From Prevotella dentasini JCM 15908 (GTDB lineage: Bacteria; Bacteroidota; Bacteroidia; Bacteroidales; Bacteroidaceae): DNA of 64,000 nt. Below, in pieces: positions 44,476-52,440 of this stretch; the first letter of the stretch is position 1, and each line of letters begins with the position of its first letter. A program made the position numbers and the translations under genes. Below the pieces are notes generated by a model, which ran no database searches, was not told the DNA's origin, and saw only the letters and a program-made list of their open reading frames with translations. Location of the stretch: positions 124,001 through 188,000 of the forward strand of contig NZ_BAKG01000002.1 in the NCBI RefSeq assembly GCF_000614065.1, written 5' to 3'.

Positions 44476-45111
44476 CCTCAATACGGTGGCTGCTGTATTT
44501 GCTCTGTTTGTCTCATTCGTGTCAATGCCCTGTCTGATTGTAGATTATAGGGGGCATTGTCTTTATAAGGCAAACAGATGGTATAATTGTGAACAGAAGT
44601 TATAAATATCGCTAATACATTTGTTGGATGTTTCAATTTGGTGTCATTTTCTGTTTTGATGGGAAATAATGCCAAGGTTTCTTCGTTATCAATAATAAAT
44701 TGAGTAAATTTGCACGGAGAATTAAATCAAATGAGCTATATATGGTGGCGCAATTATCAGACCGTCTCAGCAAGCTGACTTCATTAGCAACATGGTCTAT
44801 ATCGCAGAGAGTCTATGAAACCCTGAAGTGTTTGGGGCATTTTAGAAGGAGGGCCGATGTTTTTGGGAAATGTTCTACTAATGTAGTTCTCTGTATTTCT
44901 CGGAATGTTCATTCTTCAGCTGTCCGCGATGATGTCTTTGGCACTCCCGGTTGCCTCTGTATGGGTAGTGTTACAAGCAGCAAAGAGCTTAAGGTGGCAT
45001 TGTTGTGCATCGTAGAAGACCTTGCTGTATAGAAATAATGAACGGGTGATAGGGATAGATGAATGTAGACAACTGGGCGATTTTATATCTGTTAAAACTT
45101 ATTAATCGTAG
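44476..45111. other. Gene-free stretch before the Ton operon
   Basis: TAAATTTG at 44705-44712 would drive a transcript with a 15-codon ORF at 44731 (MSYIWWRNYQTVSAS) and an overlapping open frame of up to 110 codons without recognisable sequence. I see no supported gene here; a small RNA or decayed gene is possible. Confidence 0.4.
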
Positions 45112-45140
45112 TTGTAGTTGTTCATTAATTATTATCTTTG
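45112..45140 (+). promoter_or_regulatory. Promoter of the exbB-tonB operon
   Basis: TTG (45112-45114) and TATCTTTG (45133-45140) with an 18-base spacer. The AT-rich leader of about 115 bases to ATG 45262 is longer than most here. Confidence 0.65.
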
Positions 45141-45261
45141 TACGCTAAGCGGAAGTACATCTGTGCCTAAGCAAGTATGAAATATTCCCAATTACTTAAA
45201 AATCAATAAGATATTAACAATTAAATTCATTAATAACTAAAAATTAAAAAGTATTTAAATT

Positions 45262-46101
45262 ATGGCAACTACACAACAAAAAGCAGCCCCAAAGAAACAA
45301 TCAGAGGGCTTCACAGGCGTTAGAGGTGCATTCTGGATTATCGTCGTATGCGCTATCGTTGCGTTCATTCTGTTCTACACATGGTTCGGTAATGACATGC
45401 ACTTCCAGGATCCGGGTACTAACGAGAATCCTGCTGATGTATGGGGTACTATCTTCAAAGGTGGTGTCGTCGTTCCTGTTATCCACACATTGTTGCTCAC
45501 CGTGCTCGCTATGTCTATTGAGCGTTGGTTGGCTTTGAAGACCGCTTTCGGTAAGGGTGCGCTTCCTAAGTTTGTTGCAAACATCAAGGCTGCTCTCAAT
45601 GCAAACGATTTGAACAAGGCTAACACTCTCTGCGACCAGCAGAAGGGTTCTGTAGCAAACGTGGTAAAAGCTTCCCTGAACGCTTACAAGGATATGGAGA
45701 CAGGAGCAAATGCAAGTCTGAAGAAGGCTCAGAAGGTTGCTAAGATTCAGCAGGCTCACGAAGAGGCTACTCAGCTTGAGATGCCGACTCTGACAATGAA
45801 CCTCCCAATCATTGCTACAATCGTTACTCTGGGTACTCTTACTGGTCTTCTCGGTACTGTAACGGGTATGATCAAGTCGTTCTCCGCTCTGTCTGCAGGT
45901 GGTGGTGCTGACTCTGCTGCATTGTCTGCCGGTATTTCTGAGGCTTTGATCAACACTGCATTCGGTATTGCTACATCTTGGTTTGCTGTAGTTTCTTACA
46001 ACTACTTCTCAAACAAGGTTGATAAGTTGACTTACGCCCTCGACGAGGTTGGTTATTCTATCGCTCAGACATACGAAGCAAACCACACGGAAGAGGCTTA
46101 A
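45262..46101 (+). CDS. exbB: ExbB/TolQ-type proton channel subunit
   Basis: A 279-residue inner-membrane protein with three helices: about 23-42, 68-90 and a long pair around 180-245. The conserved core LTMNLPIIATIVTLGTLTGL, LLGTVTGMIKSF and ISEALINTAFGIATSW is the MotA/TolQ/ExbB channel motif. It forms the stator pentamer around ExbD that turns proton flow into TonB work at outer membrane receptors. The Lys-rich cytoplasmic N-terminus (MATTQQKAAPKKQSEG) is typical for the phylum. Codon choice is uniform and the composition AT-rich, as expected for high expression. Confidence 0.95.
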   Translation: MATTQQKAAPKKQSEGFTGVRGAFWIIVVCAIVAFILFYTWFGNDMHFQDPGTNENPADVWGTIFKGGVVVPVIHTLLLTVLAMSIERWLALKTAFGKGALPKFVANIKAALNANDLNKANTLCDQQKGSVANVVKASLNAYKDMETGANASLKKAQKVAKIQQAHEEATQLEMPTLTMNLPIIATIVTLGTLTGLLGTVTGMIKSFSALSAGGGADSAALSAGISEALINTAFGIATSWFAVVSYNYFSNKVDKLTYALDEVGYSIAQTYEANHTEEA

Positions 46102-46131
46102 TTTTTGCTAACCCTTTAAAATTTTATCGCT

Positions 46132-46788
46132 ATGGGTAAAGTAAAAATTAAGAAGAGCGACGTCTGGATCGATATGACGCCTATGTCGGACGTTATGACC
46201 CTGTTGCTGACCTTCTTCATGCTGACTTCAACGTTCGTCAAGAACGAGCCAGTGAAGGTGAACACACCGGGTTCTGTGTCCGAAACAAAGGTGCCAGAGA
46301 ACGGCGTCTTGACGATTCTCGTAAGTCCCGAAAAGGGGGCTAACGGGAAGCCTACTGGCGAAGGCCAGGTATTTATGAGCTACGACAACACGAATGAGTT
46401 GGGACAGATTGTTGACATGATGACAACTCTGACTCCTGCGCAGCGTAAGACCTTTACGGCAGAATCTACTTTCGGTACACCTATCGATAAGTTGGCTGCT
46501 TATCTGTCCAAGCCTGCAGCTGAACGTAGCAAGGAACTCCCCAAGATGGGTATCCCTCTTGACAGTATCCAAGGACAGGACATGACGGAATTTCAGCAGT
46601 GGGTAAATGCTGCCCGCCAAGTGAATCCGAAGGTTAGACTTGCCATCAAGTCTGATGCCGAGACTCCTTATGGAACGGTAAAGAAAGTAATGAGCGAACT
46701 TCAGGATATGGATGAGAGCCATTACTACATGATTACACAGTTGGACGCTAAAAAGGCTGCTCAGGCAGCTAATGGAGGGGCTAAATAA
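46132..46788 (+). CDS. exbD: ExbD-type subunit, first copy
   Basis: A 218-residue protein: short cytoplasmic end, one helix VWIDMTPMSDVMTLLLTFFM with the proton-carrying aspartate in the TPMSDVM region, and a periplasmic domain of about 170 residues, longer than E. coli ExbD (141). Its stop overlaps the next start (TAATG at 46786-46790). Two different ExbD proteins in a row are characteristic of Bacteroidota Ton operons. Confidence 0.95.
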   Translation: MGKVKIKKSDVWIDMTPMSDVMTLLLTFFMLTSTFVKNEPVKVNTPGSVSETKVPENGVLTILVSPEKGANGKPTGEGQVFMSYDNTNELGQIVDMMTTLTPAQRKTFTAESTFGTPIDKLAAYLSKPAAERSKELPKMGIPLDSIQGQDMTEFQQWVNAARQVNPKVRLAIKSDAETPYGTVKKVMSELQDMDESHYYMITQLDAKKAAQAANGGAK

Positions 46789-47462
46789 TGGCAAAAGAAG
46801 CAAAAAGTAAGCAGAAGAAGATGACGGTCCGTGTGGACTTCACTCCTATGGTTGATATGCTCATGTTGCTTATCACATTCTTTATGCTGTGTACGTCTCT
46901 CAGTAAGCCTTCAACTATGGAGCTGACTATGCCGAGTAACGATAAGAACACTCAGGAACATCAGAAGAATGAGGCTAAGGAATCACACTCTATTACAATC
47001 TATATTGCCGATGGGGACAAGATGTTCTACGGCAATGGTAAGCCAGAGTATGATAACGCAAATTGGCTGAAGCCTGCTGATTGGGGAAACACCGCATCGG
47101 GTATTCGCTATGTCCTGCAGCACAAGCAGGTAGGCGATCCTACGGCTGGAGAAGCAATTACCCTTCCTTATCAGGATATGGATATTGCTATGAAAGAACT
47201 TCGCAAGAAGAAGCAGGCTAATCCGGAGCAGTGGCCCGATAGTGTTTATCAGGCAGAGGTGGCTATGATTAAAACAGGTCAGATTAACGGCAAGAAAGTG
47301 CCAACAATGACAGTTATTATCAAGCCTACTGACAGGGCGTCTTATCGTCATCTCGTAGATATTCTCGATGAAATGCAGATTTCATACGTTGGAACTTATG
47401 TCATTGACAAGCTGAGCGACCAAGACAAGGCTTTGTTGGCTAAGAAAGGTATCAATGCTTAA
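46788..47462 (+). CDS. exbD: ExbD-type subunit, second copy
   Basis: A 224-residue ExbD paralogue, with RVDFTPMVDMLMLLITFFML carrying the channel aspartate, then a distinct periplasmic domain (TMELTMPSNDKNTQEHQKNE, IIKPTDRASYRHLVDILDEM). It differs from the first copy mainly in this domain, so the two may build a heteromeric rotor or serve different TonB-like partners. Confidence 0.95.
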   Translation: MAKEAKSKQKKMTVRVDFTPMVDMLMLLITFFMLCTSLSKPSTMELTMPSNDKNTQEHQKNEAKESHSITIYIADGDKMFYGNGKPEYDNANWLKPADWGNTASGIRYVLQHKQVGDPTAGEAITLPYQDMDIAMKELRKKKQANPEQWPDSVYQAEVAMIKTGQINGKKVPTMTVIIKPTDRASYRHLVDILDEMQISYVGTYVIDKLSDQDKALLAKKGINA

Positions 47463-47496
47463 TCAATGAATTAGTAACAATTAAAGAAAAAGAACA

Positions 47497-48381
47497 ATGG
47501 CAAAAATAGATCTATACGATCCGAAATGGGTCGAGATGGTTTTCGCTGACAAGAATAAGGAATATGGAGCCTACACGCTTCGTAAGTCTGTCTCTCAGCG
47601 AAACATTAAAGCACTGGCTATTCTGCTTATTGCTGCATTCCTCGGTGGTGGATATTTAGCTTACCAGATTAAGAAGCATAATGATGAGTTGGCTGCTCAG
47701 GCTGCTTATCAGGCGAAGATGGAACTTGCAATGCTGGCCGAGCAAAAGAAAGCTCAGGAAGAGCGCAAGAAGCAACAAAAGAAACCGGAACCCAAGAAGA
47801 TTGAGCCGGAGAAGGTTGTTCCAGAGACACGTGCTACTGTTAAGTTTACAGCACCAGTCATTAAGGACGATAAGGATGTAAAGGAAGAAATGCCGCCAAT
47901 GGTTAAGATGAATCAGGAAACCAAGGCTGTAGGTACAGAGAATAAGGAAGGTACGGATGATCGTACCGAAACTGCCGCTCGTAGTACCGTTGCAGTTCCT
48001 GAGCAGATTGTGCCGAAGATTGAGAAGCCTGTAGAAGAGGCACCAAAAGCAGAGCCTAAGGAAGAGGTTGAAAACAAAATCTTTACCGTGGCCGAGCAGA
48101 TGCCTACTTTCAAGGGTAACGTCAATGCATGGTTGAGCTCTCACCTTACCTATCCTGCTGTTGCAGCTGAAAATGGTATTCAGGGCCGAGTTATCGTTAA
48201 GTTCGTTGTCGGACGCGACGGTGGTGTAAGCCAAGCTCAGGTAGTTCGTGGTGTTGACCCGGCACTTGACCGTGAGGCTATCCGTGTTGTGAACAGCATG
48301 CCGAAATGGAATCCGGGTATGAACAACGGTCAGCCGGCTAACGTTTGGTTCACACTTCCTGTTACATTCAAACTGCAGTAA
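47497..48381 (+). CDS. tonB: TonB energy transducer
   Basis: A 294-residue protein: cytoplasmic start MAKIDLYDPKWVEMVFADKN, typical of Bacteroidota TonB, one helix (about 35-55), a Lys/Glu/Pro-rich periplasm-spanning linker (about 75-200), and the C-terminal TonB fold (PTFKGNVNAWLSSHLTYPAV, GRVIVKFVVGRDGGVSQAQV, MPKWNPGMNNGQPANVWFTL). It contacts the Ton boxes of outer membrane receptors such as those at 16.2, 42.4 and 62.8 kb. It starts 34 bases after exbD-2. Confidence 0.95.
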   Translation: MAKIDLYDPKWVEMVFADKNKEYGAYTLRKSVSQRNIKALAILLIAAFLGGGYLAYQIKKHNDELAAQAAYQAKMELAMLAEQKKAQEERKKQQKKPEPKKIEPEKVVPETRATVKFTAPVIKDDKDVKEEMPPMVKMNQETKAVGTENKEGTDDRTETAARSTVAVPEQIVPKIEKPVEEAPKAEPKEEVENKIFTVAEQMPTFKGNVNAWLSSHLTYPAVAAENGIQGRVIVKFVVGRDGGVSQAQVVRGVDPALDREAIRVVNSMPKWNPGMNNGQPANVWFTLPVTFKLQ

Positions 48382-48391
48382 GCAATTAAGT

Positions 48392-49350
48392 ATGAAAAGA
48401 TCGACGTTCTACATTTTTGTAGGATTGATACTATCACTTGGTGTTTTCTCTTCCTGTGGGAAGAGAAAAGCCAAGGATGGTAGAACAGATACACCGACGT
48501 CAGGGACGATTAAGTTCGCCTCTGACGAAAGTTTTAGCCCCATTATAGAGGAAGAGATACAGACCTATCAGTATCGTTTCCCACATACCCATCTTTTGCC
48601 AATCTATACAGATGACAACACGGGTATGCAATTGCTCCTCGACCAGAAAGTAAACCTCTTCTTCACGTCTCATGCTCTGAAGAAAGGCGAGGATGCACTC
48701 TTAAGAGGTAAAGGTCCGATTCCTGCTGTTTTCCCGATTGCATACGACGGCATTGCTTCATTACCAATCGTGCGAATACCGATACATGTATCACTGTCAA
48801 TGACATTAAGCGTCTGCTGAGTGGTTCGGTTACACGTTGGAGTCAGATTTATCCGAAGTCCGATAAGGGAGATATTCAGGTTGTTTTCGATAATAAGGCA
48901 TCGGCAACCCTTCACTTTGTCGTTGACTCTATCTTAAATGGAAAGAACATTAAGAGTAAGAACATAGTTGCAGCCAAAAGTAGTAAGGCTGTTATAGACT
49001 ATGTTCACAAGACTCCGAACGCTATAGGTGTTATTGGTTCTAATTGGCTCAATGACCACCGAGATTCTACAAATACAACTTTTAATAAGAATATCAATGT
49101 TTTGTCTATCTCCAAAACAAGCGTAGCACAGCCGGGAAACAGCTGGCAGCCCTATCAGGCATATCTTTTGGATGGTAGATACCGTTTGTGCGCACTATTT
49201 ATGCTATTGTCGCTGACCCCCACAAGGCTTTGCCATGGGCATTTGCCAACTTCATAACAGGCCCTATAGCAGATGATAGTATTTAAGTCAGGGCTTCTTC
49301 CTTATCGCGGTGAGATAAATATCCGTGAAGTAGAGGTGAAAACACAATAA
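48392..49350 (+). CDS. PstS-like substrate-binding lipoprotein in the Ton operon; frame broken three times
   Basis: A lipoprotein (LGVFSSCGKRKAK, lipobox SSC) of about 319 residues. Segments TIKFASDESFSPIIEEEIQT, YQYRFPHTHLLPIYTDDN, FPIAYDGIAFITNRANTD, VNDIKRLLSGSVTRWSQIYP and ADPHKALPWAFANFITGP are the pattern of PstS phosphate-binding proteins. Frame changes near 48757, 49182 and 49282 must be repaired to read it through; the first two are one-base losses in short runs. No pst permease genes follow, so it is an orphan binding protein co-expressed with the Ton motor. Ligand and partner are unknown. Confidence 0.85.
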
Positions 49351-49434
49351 ATATTAAAGCATTAAACTTGAGGATAACATCCACATCACATACGTGTACA
49401 GATAAAACAGAGTAGAACTTAAAACGTTTGAATT

Positions 49435-50850
49435 ATGAAATCAATTAAATATCTACTGGCTGGGGCTTTGATATTGGGAATGTCAACTCCGGCAATGGCT
49501 CAGAGTGAAAGCTATCAGACAGCTTTGAATCCTATCATCAGTGCACTTGAGGCTGCACCTGACGACCCGAAGGCAGGAAAGACTCTTATAAAGGCATACG
49601 AGAAGACTTTCAGGAAGGACGAGCAGGCTATGGTGGCATTGGCTAATGTCTATCTTGTGCAGCATAAGTTCGACCTTGCTACTGCTATCGCTGATAATAT
49701 TATCAGCAATAAGAAGATGAATGGTACGTATGCTTATCTGCTTTTAGGCGATATTGCTGCTATTCAGGACAGTATCGGTAATGCTGGTGCCGCAGCTGAG
49801 AAGTATCAGATTGCCATCAGCCTTGACCCACATAATGTTGCTGCTTACGAACGTTATGCACGTGTTTATCGCCACGTTAATTCAGACTTGGCTGTAAAGA
49901 AATTGGAAGAACTTCGTAGCGTTGAGCCAAACTACCCTGTAGAGGCTACTGCTGCTGAGATTATGCTGAAGGACAGAAAGTATGCAGAGGCTCTTAAATG
50001 GTATGACAAGGCAGACCGCAGCATCCTTTCAGAAGACAATTTCTACAACTACGGCTTCACTACTTATATTCTTAAGAAGTATGACGCAGCCCTTGATGTC
50101 GTTAAATCAGGCCTTGCCAAGTTCCCGAACAGCGAATACATTGCCCGCATTGGTATGATGGCAGCTGTTGAGAAAGGCAATTTTGCCGATGCTGTTAACT
50201 TTGCGCAGAAGATGTTTGCAGGCTCTGGCAAGAAGGTTGCCAACGATTATGCTGTTTATGCCAAGGCTTTGGTTGGCAACAAGCAGTATGATGAAGCTCT
50301 CACAAACATTAACAAGGCAATGGAGCTGGATAAGACAGACGTTGAGCCGTTGAAGACTCTTGCTTCTCTCTATATTGCTCAGGGCGATGAGACTAAGGCC
50401 CTTGAGGTACAGCAGGAGTATCTTTCAAAGAGTAAGAAGGCTACTTCCAACGACTGGAATACGCTTGCACAGACTTATGTTGCGATGGCCGATAAGGCTG
50501 CTGACAAGGCCGCCAAGGATGTTTGCTACGACAAGGCTATGGAAGTGTACGAAACGATGATTACAAAGTTCCCATCCATCTCCGACTGGATTTGGTTGAA
50601 CGAGTCGAATGTGGCTTATATGAAGAACGATGCCGATAAGGTTGCAAAAATCTACGAGAAGGTGGCTGCCTTTGAGGAGGCAAAGACTTCTTTGGATGCT
50701 ACGAGCAAAGAATATCTGGAGACTGTTTACTATGGCTTGGGATATTATTATTCCAAGACTGGCAATCAGGAATTGGCAAACGATTACTACAAGAAGGTGC
50801 TGACTGTTAATCCTGACAATGAAAATGCCAAGAAGGCACTTGGTATGTAA
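49435..50850 (+). CDS. Periplasmic TPR-repeat protein of the Ton operon
   Basis: A 471-residue protein with a signal peptide (MKSIKYLLAGALILGMSTPAMAQ) and about nine tetratricopeptide repeats: for example AAAEKYQIAISLDPHNVAAY, KYDAALDVVKSGLAKFPNSE, QYDEALTNINKAMELDKTDV and ANDYYKKVLTVNPDNENAKK. It probably is a periplasmic scaffold that binds other proteins. Being last in exbB-exbD-exbD-tonB-pstS, and ending at a strong terminator, it likely works with TonB or the PstS-like lipoprotein. No enzyme motif is seen. Confidence 0.92.
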   Translation: MKSIKYLLAGALILGMSTPAMAQSESYQTALNPIISALEAAPDDPKAGKTLIKAYEKTFRKDEQAMVALANVYLVQHKFDLATAIADNIISNKKMNGTYAYLLLGDIAAIQDSIGNAGAAAEKYQIAISLDPHNVAAYERYARVYRHVNSDLAVKKLEELRSVEPNYPVEATAAEIMLKDRKYAEALKWYDKADRSILSEDNFYNYGFTTYILKKYDAALDVVKSGLAKFPNSEYIARIGMMAAVEKGNFADAVNFAQKMFAGSGKKVANDYAVYAKALVGNKQYDEALTNINKAMELDKTDVEPLKTLASLYIAQGDETKALEVQQEYLSKSKKATSNDWNTLAQTYVAMADKAADKAAKDVCYDKAMEVYETMITKFPSISDWIWLNESNVAYMKNDADKVAKIYEKVAAFEEAKTSLDATSKEYLETVYYGLGYYYSKTGNQELANDYYKKVLTVNPDNENAKKALGM

Positions 50851-50876
50851 TCTATTGTTTCTTACAATATTATATA

Positions 50877-50907
50877 AGGCGATGGTCGTGCGACTATCGC
50901 CTTTTTT
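50877..50907 (+). terminator. Terminator of the Ton operon
   Basis: AGGCGATGGTCG (50877-50888) pairs with CGACTATCGCCT (50891-50902), with one G-T pair, and the stem runs into TTTTTT. Confidence 0.9.
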
Positions 50908-51103
50908 CTTATTTCTCAATGATAATTCTTGAGATATGCAGATATCCTCGTGTGGTTGCTTCATGCGGTATCGTTCTTGTAGCAAGGGCCAATGGTGAAA
51001 GCATATCTTTGCCCATTATACCTCTCTACTCTATGCCGGGCAGACAGAAAAATTGCTTTTTCTCCCAGAGAGACAAAGCATCAATTTTTATTTTCCTTTT
51101 TTC

Positions 51104-51177
51104 CTGTCATGCTGTCAATATTTCCAATCCATTGATAATCAGGATGTAAAATGTTAAATACACTGACAGGCTGACAG
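51104..51177. repeat. 74-bp CTGTCA-ended element, copy B
   Basis: Begins CTGTCATGCTGTCAA (51104-51118) and ends CTGACAGGCTGACAG (51163-51177); exactly the same length as copy A at 14396. The interiors share TTGATaATCA and AATGTTAAA. The rest of 50908-51271 has nothing else. Confidence 0.65.
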
Positions 51178-51271
51178 GAATATGCTATTAAGGTGCACTT
51201 TTCTTTGTAAATGCTTGATGAATTACGTGTGTTTTCTCAATGGAATATCTATGAGGCGTAAGTTGTAAAGG

Positions 51272-51318
51272 AAAAAAATAACAAGGAGAATATACATTTC
51301 TGTATGTTCTCCTTGTTA
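51272..51318 (-). terminator. Terminator of tRNA-Lys
   Basis: AACAAGGAGAA (51280-51290) and TTCTCCTTGTT (51308-51318) with an inner ATACA/TGTAT stem; on the minus strand ATTTTTTTCC follows. Confidence 0.85.
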
Positions 51319-51320
51319 TT

Positions 51321-51396
51321 TGGTGACTCGTATGGGGCTCGAACCCATGACCCCAACATTAAAAGTGTTGTGCTCTACCAGCTGAGCTAACGAGTC
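51321..51396 (-). tRNA. tRNA-Lys (anticodon TTT)
   Basis: Minus-strand cloverleaf: acceptor GACTCGT/ACGAGTC, D-loop AGCTCAGCTGGTAGAGC, anticodon stem ACAAC/GTTGG-type with loop CTTTTAA (anticodon TTT), T-arm TGGGTTCGAGCCCCA, discriminator A. The CCA end is encoded (51321-51323). It has its own promoter and terminator. Confidence 0.96.
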
Positions 51397-51428
51397 TTTC
51401 GGCCAACTTCCGTTATCGAAAGCGAGTG

Positions 51429-51436
51429 CAAAGGTA
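51429..51436 (-). promoter_or_regulatory. Promoter -7 element of tRNA-Lys
   Basis: Minus-strand TACCTTTG fits TAnnTTTG, 33 bases upstream of the mature tRNA. Confidence 0.6.
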
Positions 51437-51612
51437 CAACTTTCTTCTGATAATTCCAAATATTTCCTTATCTTTTTGGGATTATCCGCCATGTTGTCCC
51501 GTAGTGTTTTTTTCTTATCATCCTATGTTTCAGGACGTATTATGTTGGTGTTATTATCGGTCCTTTTCCCGTATTAGTGTTGTCCCTGCATGTTTGCTGT
51601 TTCGTTTAGGGA

Positions 51613-52095
51613 ACGGACAGGCACGGGGCCTGTCCCTACAGGGTAATTGTCCTCTGTCTGTAGGTCAGGGTGAAGGGGTAGAAGAATAGATTTCTGCCCT
51701 GAATCTCATGTGTATGGCAAGGCTTGAATGTTGGGACAGACCTCGTGTCTGTCCGGAGCAGGCAGGACGGACAGGCACAGGACCTGTCCCTACAGGGTAC
51801 TTGTTCCCTGCCTGTGGGTCAGGGTGAAGGGATAGGAGAATAGACTTCTGTCCTGAATCTCATGTGTATGGCAAGGCTTGCATGTAGGGACAGACCGCGT
51901 GTTTGTCCGAAGCCGGCAGGACGGACAGGCACAGGGCCAGTCTCTACAGGATACTTGTTCCTTGCCTGTAGGTCAGGGTGAGGGGATAGGAGAATAGACT
52001 TCTACCCGGAATCTCATGTGTACGGCAGGCTTGCATGTAGGGACAGACCGCGTGTCTGTCCCTACATGCAAAACGACAGGCGAAGAAGTATCTGT
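51613..52095. repeat. Tandem 154-bp repeat, three units plus a fragment
   Basis: The mark ACGGACAGGCAC recurs at 51613, 51767 and 51921 (exact 154-base period), with a degenerate fourth at about 52074. Each unit contains the palindromes GGACAGGcac..cCTGTCCC and GGGACAGACCnCGTGTCTGTCC plus TCATGTGTATGGCAAGGCTT. Units are highly similar, so the array is recent or homogenised. It does not code for an extended protein. The flanks 51440-51612 and 52096-52390 show no gene. Confidence 0.8.
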
Positions 52096-52390
52096 CCCTG
52101 CATGTTTACCATTTCGTTTACGATACAGAGCGAACCTTGTGTTGTTCGTAGGGCGTTTATCAGCTGTGTGTATTCTTTGGCAGTTTTGCCCTAATACAAG
52201 ATGGGCGGTAGTTGGGTTGGGAGGATGGGAAACATGCAGCCCTGCATGAATATAATGCCCTCTACGAGGACTTTACCGTCTTGGGATAGGTTTGGGAGCT
52301 GTTGTTGCAGTGATAGGATGTCGGAAGCGATGTAGTGTCTGCGTGTAGTCTTTTGGAAAAAGTGCCGTGCCGGTACTTAAGGTATATAAA

Positions 52391-52427
52391 GAAAAATCCT
52401 CATCCCTTTATTAATCGGGATGAGGAT
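52391..52427 (-). terminator. Terminator of dsbD
   Basis: ATCCTCATCCC (52396-52406) and GGGATGAGGAT (52417-52427); on the minus strand the stem is followed by TTTTTCTTT. It begins 14 bases past the stop. Confidence 0.85.
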
Positions 52428-52440
52428 GATGAGTGAGAGA

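Noticed and set aside
44700..45032. 110-codon open frame before exbB
   Set aside because: Starts from TTG inside the promoter element, Ser/Cys-rich with no recognisable pattern, no conserved features; probably chance.
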